From Acestrorhynchus altus (taxonomy: Eukaryota; Chordata; Actinopteri; Characiformes; Acestrorhynchidae), in assembly GCA_034509495.1 (NCBI GenBank), contig JAVGWO010000026.1, positions 663,409 through 727,408 of the forward strand: DNA of 64,000 bases, given 5' to 3'. The notes below the pieces were generated by a model. It was given only the letters and a program-made list of their open reading frames with translations, made no database searches and had not been told where the DNA came from. This document shows positions 48,036 to 59,506 of the stretch, piece by piece. Each line of letters starts with the position of its first letter. The first letter of the stretch is position 1. The position numbers and the translations under genes are program-made.

Positions 48036-48185
48036 CAAGATGGAACAGAAGCGAGGCACACACAGATATAAAACAACAATGAGGCTTTATTAAAGGGTGA
48101 TAGATAAAAACCATGGAACAGAATCTGAAAAAAAAACAGACAAAATTCCAAGAACCAAGAAACAAACAAACAGGACTTCGGTAGG
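48036..48185 (-). mobile_element. LTR-like fragment of a gypsy-type element
   Basis: AGATGGAACAGAAGCGAGGC, then ACACACAGATATAAAACAAC, ATGAGGCTTTATTAAAGGGT and GATAGATAAAAACCATGGAA resemble the end of a fish gypsy LTR (poly(A) signal AATAAA-like on the minus strand at the TTTATT). It is a fragment only and lies next to the 3' end of the L2-type LINE. Confidence 0.4.
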
Positions 48186-48199
48186 GTTGTCGAAAATTT

Positions 48200-50750
48200 A
48201 GTGTCCTGTTAGAGGTGTTAATAAAAACTCTGTGTAAACAGAAAGGTTTTTAGAAGTGATTTGATGACAGAGAGTATGTCTGAGTCCCAGACAGTAGCAG
48301 GAAGGCTAATTTGGTGGCTTTAGAGAAAGCTTATCCCCCTACAGTGTTCTTTTTATTCTAGAGACTGCCAGTAGGTACGCATCTTGTGAATGCAGTGTAC
48401 GTTATGGGTTGTAAGGTTTTAGAAGGTCTTTTAGATATTGTGGGAAAAAGCCATTGAGCGACTTGTAGGTTAAGAATAATATTTTATAGTCAATTCGGAA
48501 TTTAATAGGAAGCCCATGGAGGGATGAGAGAACAGGACTAATGTGATCAAATTTCTGAGTTCTGGTGAGAAATCTATCAGCATTTTGTTCTAATTAGAGC
48601 TTCTGTATTGATTTCCCTGAACTACCATTACAATATTATTACAATAATCCAGCCTTCATGTTATGAATGCATGCACCAGTATCTCAGAATTTTTGTGGGA
48701 AAGTGCTTTACGCAATTTGGTAATATTGTGTAAGAGAAAGTTCCAGTGAATCCAGTTTTTACTACATTACTAATGTGAGTATCAAATGAGAGGTCTGTGT
48801 CAAACACAACTTCTAGGTTTTTTACGATGGAGCTGAGTATAATTGAGAAACCATCTAGACTAATAGGAATATTGGGTTTATTGGGCCCTAGCATTAAAAT
48901 CTCTGTTTAGTAAAAGGAAATTTGTGTTTTAATTTCTTTAACACAGTTCATCATCCTACTGAGGCGATGATCCTCATTTGGTTTGGCTGATATGTAAAGC
49001 ATAGCAGTGAAAGTATATCAATATCATTCTTTCAGATTACTTTAACCAGCAGTAGCAAATAGAGGGAGAAGAGTAGTGGACCCAGGATGGATCCCTGTGG
49101 AACACCATATTTCAATATGGTGTGATGAGTGATTATTATTGATGTTAACGCACTGAAGGTGATCAGTCAGGTATGATTGAAACCATTTTAGACCTGATCC
49201 TTAAATTCTTAAGTGTTTTTCTAATCTATCCAGCAAGATAGAATGATCAACAGTGTTGAATGTGGCATTAAGATCCAAAACTACTAGAATAGCATTGCAA
49301 TTTCTATCAAGGGAGAGGAGCAAGTCATTTGTTACTTTTAATAAAGCTCTTTCTGTGCTGTGATTGGGTCTAAATACAGAATGAAAAGCCTCATTTAAAA
49401 TATTATGGTGGAGGTAGATGCACAGTTTGTTCAGACACTACTTTTTCTAAGATGTTTGCTAAGAAGGGAAGGTTTGCTATCAGTTTATAGTTGGCAAGCT
49501 CGTGTGGGACACAGAGAAGATGTTCTGTTGTGCCTTCTTCACCAACCGTGTCAGCAGTCATTTAAGCAAGCTGGCTGTTTTCAGAACAGGTATGATGGTG
49601 GCCAGTTTGAGTAAGAGGGAGAGGGAGATGTTAAAGATGTCTGCGAAAACTCCTGCTAACTGATCTGCACATGTTTTAAGTACACTAACACAGGTTGGGT
49701 TGGACTCAGAGGTGGACATGGCTCTCTGTGATTTGCTTTAAAATGAGCATAAAATGAGTTTAGCTCATGTGAAAGCATTACATTGGTGCTGCTCAGAGCG
49801 TGAGAGTTCCCTTTTAAAGTTGTGAATTGTGTTTAACCCTTGCCACATTCTTCTGACACTGGTGGTGTTAAACTGTGCTTCCACTTTATCTCTGTACTCA
49901 TGTTTTGCTGCTTTTATAGTCTTATGGAGAGCATACCTGGCTTTTTTATACTCCTCCCTGTTCCCAGACTTTAAAGCAGTGCTATGTGCATCCAGAACTG
50001 TGCCAACTTTGCAGCTGAGCCATTGCTTTTCACTGGGGTAGACAAAACTGTCTTTGTGGACACAACATCCATTGACTGAATCACCATACTCATCAATCCT
50101 GTCTGACGGATCACAGAACATCTTCCAGTTCGCATGATCAAAACAGTCTGATTGGTCGACCAGCAGTGAACCTCCTTGATGGTGGGTAGTTCCTGTTTCA
50201 GATTTGGCCTATAGATGGGCAGGAGCAGGATGAAGACATGAAGAGATTTGCTGAATGGAGGTCAGGGAGGGCTTTGTACACTTCCTGGAAGGTGATGTAA
50301 CAGTGGTCCAATGTTGTGTTTGCCTCAAAGTACACATGATGTACTTCGAAGCGACTTTCTTCAGGTTTCTTCAGGTTCTTTTGTTTAAGTGTACATTCCT
50401 CTACTCACACCATGTATTGTTGATCAGAAATCATACACCTCCTCCTTTGCTCTTCCAGGAGAGCTCTTTAGTTCTGTCTGTGCGCTGCAGGCTCAATGGA
50501 TTGATTATGGATCTATGCCAACATCCAGTTCTCTACCAAGCAGACAATGCTGCAGTCCCTTGTCTCTCTTTGGAAAGAGATCCGTGCCTGAAGTTCGCTC
50601 AGGTTGTTATCCAGTGACTGTACATTAGCTAGTAGTATGCTGGATAGAGGCAGATGGTTAGTTTGCTGTCTCAGCCTGACCAGAACCCCAGCTCTCCTGT
50701 CTCTTTTCTGTAAATGCCAGAAACAACAGAACAGCATAGTAAAACCCAAA
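48200..50750 (-). pseudogene. L2/CR1-group LINE, endonuclease to 3' UTR, broken
   Basis: A long but decayed non-LTR element read right to left. The endonuclease start is at 50513-50749: RRAGVLVRLRQQTNHLPLSS, then ILLANVQSLDNNLSELQARI and CLVENWML. The inter-domain part lies at 49765-50121: KARYALHKTIKAAKHEYRDK, VEAQFNTTSVRRMWQGLNTI. RT blocks follow in several frames: HSTERALLKVTNDLLL (near 49345), LDLNATFNTVDHSILLDRLE (49220-49285), GSGLKWFQSYLTDHLQCV (near 49160-49205), and SFDTHISNVVKTGF (48745-48790). The DAFDTVDH box reads NATFNTVDH, so its first aspartate is changed, and the YADD region near 48990 is not readable. The 3' UTR style (GTGTCTGAGTCCCAGACAGT-like, near 48275) ends near 48200. 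About half of the endonuclease is missing between 50121 and 50513. Confidence 0.85.
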
Positions 50751-50994
50751 GTCCAATTTGTGATGAGTTATTATCAATCTGATTTGTAGAAGTGTTTGTC
50801 TGTTGTAAATGAGGGTACTGACAACATTTGGTGCAATAAAAGTGACTAACAGACACACAATCAACAGAAAATTGCAAATTCTAGAGGAAGTTCGTGACAT
50901 GATGGCCATGCGCTGCATCATCTCAAAGCATTGATCTAACTCTTTTGCCAATGTGGAACCATTCTGTTTGTCCATTTCCTGTCCTGATCATAGC
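50751..50994. other. Short unassigned junction
   Basis: Lies between two minus-strand LINEs. An open minus-strand frame here has a hydrophobic stretch but no recognised family; it may be L2 5' leader. Confidence 0.35.
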
Positions 50995-52690
50995 TTATTG
51001 ATCAGTGTAGAGATTCCACATTAGAATAATGAGATGCTCTGGTATTCCCATTTTCCCAAGTACATTCCATAATTGTATGTGGTCCACGTAGTCAAAGACT
51101 TTGCTGTAGTCTATGAAACACATGTTGACCTCCTTTTTTAACTCCTTGGCTTTTTCAAAGATCCAGTGTGCATTTGCAATGATGCCTCTTGTTCCTCTGC
51201 CTTTCCTGAATCCTGCCTGCACATCTGGCTGTTCTCTTTCGATGTAAGGCTCCAGTCTATGTTGGATGATCTTCAGGATTATTTTACTGGTGTGTGGTAT
51301 GAGGGATACTGTGTGATAGTTGGCGCATTCTTTCTTGTCTCCTTTTTTTGGTGTTGGGATGTAGACTGGCCTCTTCCATTTGTTGGCATAGTTTGGTTGG
51401 TACTTTAACTGAATCATCCTCAGAATCCTGAAATCTCTATTGATATTTTATCGATTCCTGTGGCCTTTTTCTGATGATTTCAGAGCCAGTCTGACTTTGT
51501 TATGTGTTGCCAACATTGACCAAACTGTCTGGACAATTTACATCTTTTTTGGTACATTCCTTCTATCTTTCTTTGATCTGTTTATCATTCATGATGATTT
51601 GTCCCTTTGCATCTCTTAAGGTTCAAACTTGTGGCTGAAATTTGATAATCTGATCTCCCATATCCTCCGAAAAACAATTCTTGTTTTACCACATTCATTC
51701 CCCTTTTCAATCTCATTGCAGATGTTGATGTAGTATTTGTCTTTGTCCTTCCTGGCAGCAAATTTCAGGTTTAATTTTTTTAAATGATCTTAGTCCTTCT
51801 TGATTTTTGCAGTATGTCCTGTTTGCAGATCTAGTCAGTTTCAGCCTGGACTTCACCAAAAAACTCTCAATTTCTTCTTGATGGTACATAAACCTGCATG
51901 ACTGTAATGTTGAATGATTATGCATGAAATCTGATTGACATCAGATGATTATTTACAGTATCCCATAACAGTGCTGATGACATCTTTATTGACAATAAAA
52001 CACTCCATTTCTTCTTTGCTGTTCATGACCAGTGTAGTAGATGGTGTGTTCCCTTGACTGAAAGTGTCCTAATCCAGTCCATTGTAGCTCGCTGATCCTA
52101 AGGATGCTGAAGTGTAGACGATTGATTTCCATCTTCACTACTTCCAGCTTGCCATGATTTATGCTTTATATGTTCCAAGTTCCGATCATCTTTTTTACCG
52201 ATTTGAATTCTCTTTTCTTGCTTGTCAACCTCAGCAACTAAACTTCCCAAGGGCATTGATCTAGCCACATCATATGCACAAGCTCTTCTCAGAGCAAATA
52301 TCAGCTCTTCCTCAGGAGCCAGTTGAGTGCCATCCAACCTAAGATTCACATCTCATGAATCATTCTGATGTGTCTATTTGGTTTTCTTGGCAAAAGTATA
52401 GAAGTAGTCTACCATTGCCTTCTCTGCACAGTTGAACTGATGCCTTTGCCATTGTCCCTTTTGGGAATATCTGCTGATGACATTGTCCTATATTGCTAAT
52501 GCCCGATATAGGTGTTAGGTTCTAGAACCTCTGCTAAGACCTTTCTGCCATGGAGACCCTGAAGGAATTAAGACTCCAAACAGGATAGCTCTCTGCTTCT
52601 GTGATGTACAAAAGCCTCGTCGCCTCAACAAGACACCATACCATGAGAAGGAGCTCATTATTGTATTCATAATGGCCTTTTGTGGGGACA
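50995..52690 (-). pseudogene. RTE/BovB-like LINE, 5' leader to RT, broken
   Basis: Second minus-strand LINE. From the right: a leader (TGGTAGACTACTTCTATACT block near 52420), then the endonuclease start in two frames (HIKHKSWQAGSSEDGNQS, 52110-52165, shifting into WIRTLSVKGTHHLLH at 52035-52085). After a large endonuclease deletion come the domain linker (FRLKL-type VKSRLKLTRSANRTY near 51820, FAARKDKDKYYINICNEIEK near 51740, GKTRIVFRRIWEI near 51680) and the RT N-terminal half (50995-51417). The latter reads WKRPVYIPTPKKGDKKECAN, then DVQAGFRKGRGTRGIIANAH and MCFIDYSKVFDYVDHIQLWN. The first catalytic block is present (FIDYSKVFDYVDH, first aspartate kept), but the element is cut before the YADD palm. 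The linker KKGD and GFRKGRGTR style points to the RTE group; clade naming is from memory. Confidence 0.82.
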
Positions 52691-53900
52691 AAAGTGGTCA
52701 TTATGAATAGCATTCATCCTCTAAACTGTTCTAGTGCAATAAGAGGAAAGGAATAGGTGTTTGTCCTGTGGTGATACTCAGAGCCCAGTAATCAATACAT
52801 GGCTTTAAACCCCAACCCAGAGGAAGCAGGTGAGGTAGATGGGCGAATCAATCCCTGAGCTTAAGCTTCCTATACATAAGCTTCCATTGCCTTCTCTTCC
52901 TCCTTCGTGGGTGGGTATACCCATGATTTAGGCAGGGGAATGCCATCTTAAAGCACTATGACAATGTGGAGGTAATTGGATTTGTAAGAGATGAATAATG
53001 AAAGTTCCTCAAAATGTAAAAAACTGGTTTGGATGGTGAGCAATAGAATGTGATTCTATTCGCAGTCCATCCAGGGTGATCATCTTGAAGAGAAACCTCA
53101 GGGGTACAACAGTGCACTGTAGCCTGTTCACCAGATGAGGATGAATGAAGTTCCCCTCTGCACCAGAATCAATCAGGGCTGAAACACAAATGGACACTTC
53201 TTGGAAGCATACAGTGACAGACAGAAAGAAACAAGAGGACACTAGGGAATGAGTAGAAACACTCACCCCATTAGCCAGTAAAAAAATTCCACATGCTTTC
53301 CCTGTTTAGGAGCTTTCATGTGTATGGCCAGAATCTCCACGGTATAAGCAGAGACTATTGTGAAGTCGGCACAGATGTTCCTCTGGTGATAAACGGCAGG
53401 AGTCCACTAGCATAGACTCAGGGGGCTTGCTTTGGTGTGAAGCTTGTCCACTCTACTGATGGGCAGGTCGAAACATAAGCGGTGTACTGCTTCGAACACG
53501 TTCCTTGGGGCATTGTGCAGTAATTGGTATAAACATGGAAATGAGTCCATTAAAGGACAGTTCACCCTCACAGCACACCAGTCCTGTAAGAAATTAAGTC
53601 CATGACGAAAAGCATTAATGAGCACCGGCTCATTACATCCACTGTCTGCTCTTGTGGACTGAAATTCCAAGGCATATGTAGCCATCAAGTGATTCCAATT
53701 TTAAAGTCAGCAATTGCTCCCCCTTAGACTGACTAGGAGCTGAGTGGTCGAAGACCAGTTTGAAATTCACTGTACAGCTGTTACTGAACAGTACAGCTCA
53801 AACTGCAGTAGCCCAGTCCAAGGCTTTACAAGTTAGACAGGATAAGACAAACGCAATCTTAACCTGATCTGAACATACAGGAGAGTTAGCAAAGTACATA
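52691..53900 (-). pseudogene. Ty3/gypsy gag, protease and RT start, broken
   Basis: Reading right to left: gag matrix/capsid-like part at 53690-53885 (KIAFVLSCLTCKALDWATAV, then NFKLVFDHSAPS), continuing at 53407-53688 (ATYALEFQSTRADSGCNEPV, LINAFRHGLNF). The aspartic protease lies at 53009-53266, with the active-site triad intact in ALIDSGAEGNFIHPHLV. The RT start follows at 52725-52960 in shifted frames: PPTKEEE (near 52910), GFKPCIDYWALSITTGQTPI and PFPLIALEQ (52730-52812). The RT stops before the catalytic palm. The same general family as 376-1690 is likely, as the two cover complementary parts of one element type. No LTR could be paired. Confidence 0.82.
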
Positions 53901-53951
53901 GAGTATTGTAAAATAAATCCACCACACCTGTGGGAGTCACATGATCATAAA

Positions 53952-54012
53952 CAATTTTGTAAATCGCTCTGGATAAGGGCGTCTGATAAATTCCATAAAT
54001 GTAAATATAAAT
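53952..54012 (+). mobile_element. L2-type tail, solo
   Basis: TTTTGTAAATCGCTCTGGAT, AAGGGCGTCTGATAAATTCC, ATAAATGTAAATATAAATG. It is on the plus strand just upstream of the minus-strand gypsy gag, so it is probably a separate short insertion or SINE end. Confidence 0.75.
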
Positions 54013-54789
54013 GATCTGTCAGGTGATGGAGAAGGAACGCTTGGGAAATGGAGTCCAGGGAAGCAAAGTCCAAATGAATGGAGGGAATTGTGACACTTTC
54101 CTTCCAGACCTTATTTGTGGTCTTTCGTGAGAAATAATATACTTTTTATGTGTTTTTAATTAATATGTGCTTAATGTAAATACAAATAATGTAAATACAA
54201 ATTTACAACAGAGTGATCTTCTAAAGAAAGCTTTGTCAGTCTATTTTCTTATGGTGGAGTTGCATGGTCATGAGGTACCTGTAACCCATGTGAGTGCATC
54301 AGTTAACAAGCAACATTGATTTGGCCAACAGATTTGATTCATTTGAAAAAAGAACTTCCCAGACAACACAACTAAGCATATCATGCCTCAGACAAGAGCG
54401 ACCTTTGTGGGTCACTATTTAGTCTGTATTTTGAGTGTTCTGACCAAATTATGCCAATACTAATGAATAATGATTCTGTATAAGTGTAACACAGGCCAGT
54501 GGCAAGCAGGAAGCAGCAAAGTGTGGTATTCATAATGCAAAGCTAGCATCAATGTCTACACTGAGCCATAACTTGTCTACATTGTATAAAACTAACAAGC
54601 CTCAAGCAGAGTAAAGACTTTAACACTCTAAACTGAGAGCATGTCACCTAGCTCAGTATATTAAGTATCACAACACAACAGCTACATTTCTGAAGTGACT
54701 TCACTCTGATGTGCAAAAATTTACCAAAGAAATAACAATATGTTGATTTTTTTTTTTGTTATTACAAAGAAAGTTAGAAACCAGTGGTT
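54013..54789. other. Unassigned sequence
   Basis: The first 100 bases (GGAGAAGGAACGCTTGGGAA, GAATTGTGACACTTTCC) could be a gypsy LTR scrap. Nothing else recognised. Confidence 0.35.
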
Positions 54790-55145
54790 ACAGAAAGTAC
54801 CATTGAGTGACCAGTACCCAGGTGTAATGCACTAGCATTATGATGTCGCAGGTTTGAATACTGGTTATGCTGCTTGCCATCTGCAGCCAGAATATGAGAG
54901 AGAAAAATTGGCCATGCAATCTCTGTGTGGTTAAATGGTGCACTATCCCCACATCACACTCAGTGCAGTGCTACTCAGCACAGGCCTCTGTTTCATCAGA
55001 GCTAGGGACTCAGCACTTTTCTTTGAGTGCACTGGCTGCCCAGCAATGATGCAATGTGAAGAAGATCTGCAACAGAGATTGAATCAATTACTTAACCTAA
55101 CAGGGTTGGGTAATTGACAGTTCCAAATTTGGAGAGAAATTAGGC
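54790..55145 (+). mobile_element. tRNA-derived SINE, family B
   Basis: The tRNA-like head has a B-box-like GGTTTGAATAC (54851-54861). The body blocks follow: TGCTGCTTGCCATCTGCAGC, GAGAGAGAAAAATTGGCCAT, GGTTAAATGGTGCACTATCC, CAGTGCTACTCAGCACAGGC, CAGCAATGATGCAATGTGAA, and the end CAGGGTTGGGTAATTGACAG then AAATTTGGAGAGAAA. The GGAGGAGGCGCATG block kept in the 21136 copy is deleted here (near 55095). Confidence 0.78.
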
Positions 55146-55329
55146 TAAAATAAAAATATACATATATAACCCATACCCAACCCTAATGGGGTTCACTCTA
55201 GAAAAGTCTGGAACAGTAGTCCATTTTTCTGAGAAAGGGTGCCCTACACAATCATTCAAGAAATGACAAATAAATAAATAAGTAAACAACAACAACATAA
55301 AAGGACTGTTTTTTCCTCTTTCCACAGCT

Positions 55330-55640
55330 ATGATCAGTGTTCATGACTCAACCATCAGGAAAATCTTCAGTCAAAATGGAAAATAGCAGAATAGCACAGC
55401 AGAAAACAACAATGGCATCCAAACAGAAATTAAATGTTCATCTCAAGTTCACCAAGAAACACTTGGATGATCCTCTGGAATCCTTGAAAATGTTTAATGA
55501 AAAGATGAACCTAAAGTAAAGCCTTACTACCTACCCAACTCTGAAGCATGGTGGAGCTGGGATGTTTTGTTTTATTAGCACCTGGATCTGGCCTTATTAC
55601 TGTACCTGACTGACTGTATAAGTTCCATTGTGTGTGCTTT
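55330..55640 (+). pseudogene. Tc1-like transposase remnant
   Basis: Plus-strand reading gives SVHDSTIRKIFSQNG (55338-55380), the end of the helix-turn-helix region. Then, after a deletion, LNVHLKFTKKHLDDP (55430-55475), where Tc1 enzymes have their KARLQFAKEHLDDP-type block. Then LKHGGAGMF (near 55540), the usual KHGGGSIM block. The segment with the first catalytic DE pair is missing and no terminal repeats were found. Confidence 0.62.
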
Positions 55641-56351
55641 TCTTTCTGACTCTCATGCTGTTGAGAAGAGAAGAGTTCAAAAGCAATTCGACCAGTTAGA
55701 AGTGTTCTAAGAGGGTTGCATCAGAGGGCTTTGGGAAACGGGATGGTTTATGTGCCATACCAAACTTTTATAATTATACCATGGCAATGGATAAAAGAAA
55801 GTGTAGCTCAATACATATTACCCATATCAGTCAAAATTTTAATCTTTTATTGTTAAGTTTAAAAGTCAAACTACATTACATGTTTAACTTAGACCCTTCT
55901 GTTACATAACAGACCAGTATATCCAATCCAGAATAGTGTGGTTTTTCTGTGAATCACTTTTATATTCCTGATTTTGTAATCCCGACATCCCTCATGAATC
56001 TGGGAAAAGGAAAATGAGTTTATTGGTGTGAATTTCATCCTCCCGTCTGTGACAATAGTTTTATTTTTTGTCTTCAGATCTATCCTGGAGAGTGTTTATG
56101 AATCGTGTTGTAAATTTCTGACTATTATTTCCTAAAACGTTACCACATTGGATCTTTTTTTACTTTGGGCCATAGTCTAACAGAGCTCTGGTCCTCCTTC
56201 CTCAGAAAGGTCATGTCCATAAACAACTTTAAACACATACACACATAGAACACACATATACACAAAGTCGCAAGCCCACATGCTGTCAAAATACAATCAA
56301 GAGTAGAGGCTGTACACTCAGTTTGCCAGATCCAGAGGACAATGGGTGCAT

Positions 56352-56359
<8 letters not shown>
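55641..56359. other. Unassigned sequence
   Basis: No gene or repeat recognised. Confidence 0.4.

Positions 56360-56406
<47 letters not shown>
56360..56406. repeat. (GA)n microsatellite
   Basis: About 23 uninterrupted units ending exactly where the Tn5 end sequence begins. Confidence 0.97.
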
Positions 56407-56408
<2 letters not shown>

Positions 56409-56425
56409 GTCTCTTATACACATCT
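56407..56425. other. Tn5 mosaic end / Nextera adapter core (likely artefact)
   Basis: CTGTCTCTTATACACATCT is a perfect 19-of-19 match to the engineered Tn5 mosaic end used in tagmentation libraries. The natural Tn5 outer and inner ends differ from it, and fish genomes are not expected to hold it. Read on the minus strand it gives the peptide V-Y-K-R-Q, a known adapter signature in protein databases. It sits at the edge of a GA array, a typical place for a false join. The base after it (AAATAG) does not continue into either standard index adapter, so only the core is present. Confidence 0.93.
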
Positions 56426-58184
56426 AAATAGTACTTGTGTTGGAAGCATCCACATCTGAACCTAAGCTCCAGCCCTCAGCTCTCACTGTGAGGGCAGATT
56501 CACACCTTGTGTTCTCATCCTGTAACAGAGTTCCCTTGACAGACCAGCACAAATCATATAAGGTTAGAAACTGTGGTGAACCTAATTTTCTAAAAGAGTA
56601 TATCTTAGTGCAGTGAAGCATCTGAGAGTAATTCATTGTGAATATCATACTTTATAAATTTTACAACTGTTTTCAGAAGCCCTGTTACTATTAAACCAAA
56701 TATATGAAGCAGTTTTATTACCTGAGATGTTACTGTTGGCCGTGGAACAAATAATTTCAAGTAATATGACAAGTAGTTTTAGAGAAGGATCCAAGAGGCA
56801 AAAATCAGCCAAAAAATTGTCGAATCGAATTTTTGAGTACACATTTTAATGCAGTAAAAGCTAAGAGTAATGGTCACATATGTATTTTTTTAATTCTCAA
56901 CTTATAGACACCAACTAGTAACTTTATGTTCAATCCAGTCTAAATCTTCAACTAGTTCATTCAAAATAAGTAAAAAACTGTTTGGCAATTTTTGATAACA
57001 ACTTCATCACTTTCATCAAGATATTAAACTTCTGATAGTATGTACATATCAAGTAATTACATTTAATAGTCAGCTGTGATATCATTACATGCCATGTGAC
57101 TATCTCATGTAATTACTGTGTTATTACAAAAAAATGAGGCTTGAAAAAAATGTGTTCTTCCTACAACCAGTATATGTTACTATGTTGCTTCAAATTAAGA
57201 TTGTGTTTTTAAATGCTATACTTTAGGCGCCACCTGTAACAGTATGGCATCATAAATAAACGAACAGTGCAGAAACAGTGTAGTGGGTGGATTCAAGATA
57301 TTCTGTCTGGTATGATGGTTTGTATGGTTGAATGTATCATAGCTGGGTTAAAATAAGTAGTTTTCAACTCATTCAGTGTTCTCAAACTGACTTATGACCT
57401 TATGTTGCAAGACTTAGGATGGATAAAAATACAAACTCTCTTTGGCTGGCCAGGGTGTAATGATATGTGTGTTTGTACCAAGCCACAATAGTACAGGGAT
57501 CACATGATCAATGCACACAGTTGCATGCATGCACCATTATGGTAAATGCAGTCATTCACATTTACATTGTTTGGGCCACCCAAAAACTTTTAATTAGAGT
57601 TAAGATTTAGGCTTTGGGGACTGTAGTAGTTTAGAGTATTGCTAGGGTAATCTGCAGCCTTGAGTTTATCTCACCAACTTCCAGTATCCAACTCCTTCCC
57701 TCTCATCTTTCTCCCTCTCTCTGCTGTGTGTAGAGAGAATGACACTTCTTTTTACCTGCCCTTACTCCTTATCTATCACTGTTCGACTTTCAGCTAGTCA
57801 TTGTGCCATTTCAGTAATATTCTTTGCTTATAAGATTTTGTTTAAATGAATAAATGAAGCATGAATTGTATGGTGATGATCAGTGTGTTATATATTTTAC
57901 TGCATAATTACAGCTTTAAAGACTCTTATTTACTTTCAGAGAGAATATATGGTATTACAAGGGAAAACCGCCATCAATCATGTCTGTTAAAATTAAATTG
58001 TTAGTCTTAATGTTAGTTTGTTTTTCCCCATACAGTTTGTTCTCTGAAACTATGAGGTCTAAACTGGGATGGGAATCAAACTAGACCTTTGTTTACAATT
58101 ACATGGTGTTCATTTCCAGAAGTACAGTTATCACCAATAAATAGTTACATCTGAAGGAACTGAACCAACTGTGATATGCAAATG
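56426..58184. other. Unassigned sequence
   Basis: 1.75 kb with no recognised gene or repeat. Confidence 0.4.
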
Positions 58185-58640
58185 CAATAGTGTGGAGTCA
58201 CTCCATGACCCTTGAATTGCAGTGATCATCTTCAGTGACGAGTCCCACTGTTGTTTTGTGATATGCTGAATCTGTGGAAGCAATGTGTGCATCAAGATAA
58301 TATTTTATTTGTCACACCATGTAATCGCATGGCCCGGTGTCATGGTATGGTCATCACCTTAGTCTTCATTACAGACACCTTGACAGCTCAGTGTTGGTAC
58401 TGGTCCTGCACCAACCAGTGGCCCATTTATGAATGGACCAGTGGTATACTCAACAGATAATGCTTGTCTGCATACTGCCAATATGTAGTAACTGGCTTTA
58501 AAAGACACAGATAATAATGCCAGGGCCAGTCACATCACTAGACCCATCCCAAAGGTGAACTCCGTGGGATGCTATTGGCTGTACTACTATCACAGAAATT
58601 GCTTTTTCCTCAAACACTGAGTTTTTCAAAACACTCTCTC
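58185..58640 (+). pseudogene. Tc1-like transposase remnant
   Basis: Shows VIIFSDESHCCFV (58224-58262), which carries the first catalytic aspartate and the adjoining E of the Tc1 DDE core, then after frameshifts PGVMVWSS (near 58330-58360), the conserved GxMVWG strand. A trace of the next catalytic block (GATAATGCCAGGGCCAGTCA near 58510, DNARA-like) follows. Stops and frameshifts interrupt all frames, and no terminal inverted repeats were seen. It belongs to a different subfamily from the Tc1 copies at 32145 and 55330. Confidence 0.65.
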
Positions 58641-59093
58641 TGGCTTACCAGGCTTACACTTCAAGGTGGCTCAAATGGACAATATGTGCATTGACTACTG
58701 ATATAGCTAACTTTTTCGCTTTTATAATATATATGGTTGATATTTATATCAATATTAAGGTAAATAGATTTCAGTATTTATTTAAACTTTCTCTAAAACA
58801 GTACATATGAATAACATCTTTAACTCCTTCATACATCACTGATACATACTGTAACTCTTAGAAGCTCTTAATTTACTCTCATAATGGTTACATACACACG
58901 CACACAATAAATGGAAAGCAATATTAGAAGCAGATCTGTAGGTGTGCTCTGCTCCAAACAAACAGATAGAACACCCAGCTCAGCATTTGATACACACAAG
59001 TAATAACTTCTTTATGTGCCATATATTCTTTCAGAGGTTGTGAATAGTACATTTACTCATTATTAATATTATACATTATATACAAAAATCATA
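58641..59093. other. Unassigned sequence
   Basis: No feature recognised. Confidence 0.4.
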
Positions 59094-59207
<114 letters not shown>

Positions 59208-59224
59208 GTATATAGGTATTTCTT

Positions 59225-59506
59225 GGAAGTGCCACAATTTACTTAAACCCTATTAGGAACTCACTGAAGCATTGCTGTGAGGATTTGATTGAAGTTACAT
59301 GAGCTTTAGTAAGGTCAGGCTGTTGGATGATCACCACTGCACTCAAATCAACCAAAATATTGGATGGAGCATCATCATTCTAGAGAACAAAGTTGCACCA
59401 CATGTGTGCATTGTGTGTGCATTTATATCTGTCAGCAATGGGTGCAACTTAAAGTAGCTGAATGCATTCTATAAAAGTGGTGTCTACAAACATTTGGACA
59501 TACTGT
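59225..59506 (-). mobile_element. Tc1-type MITE fragment, reverse orientation
   Basis: The right end (GTGTCTACAAACATTTGGAC, then ATACTG, 59481-59506), read on the minus strand, is the left terminal block of the family at 62558. It is followed inward by TGAATGCATTC, AGCTACTTTAAGTTGCACCC and ATTGCTGACAG. The part at 59280-59400 (GTTGGATGATCACCACTGCA, TTCTAGAGAACA) is also typical of this repeat group. The opposite end is not identifiable. Confidence 0.62.

Noticed and set aside
50658..50975. Minus-strand open frame with a hydrophobic segment
   Set aside because: Lies at the junction of two LINEs and has no recognised family; probably LINE leader sequence.
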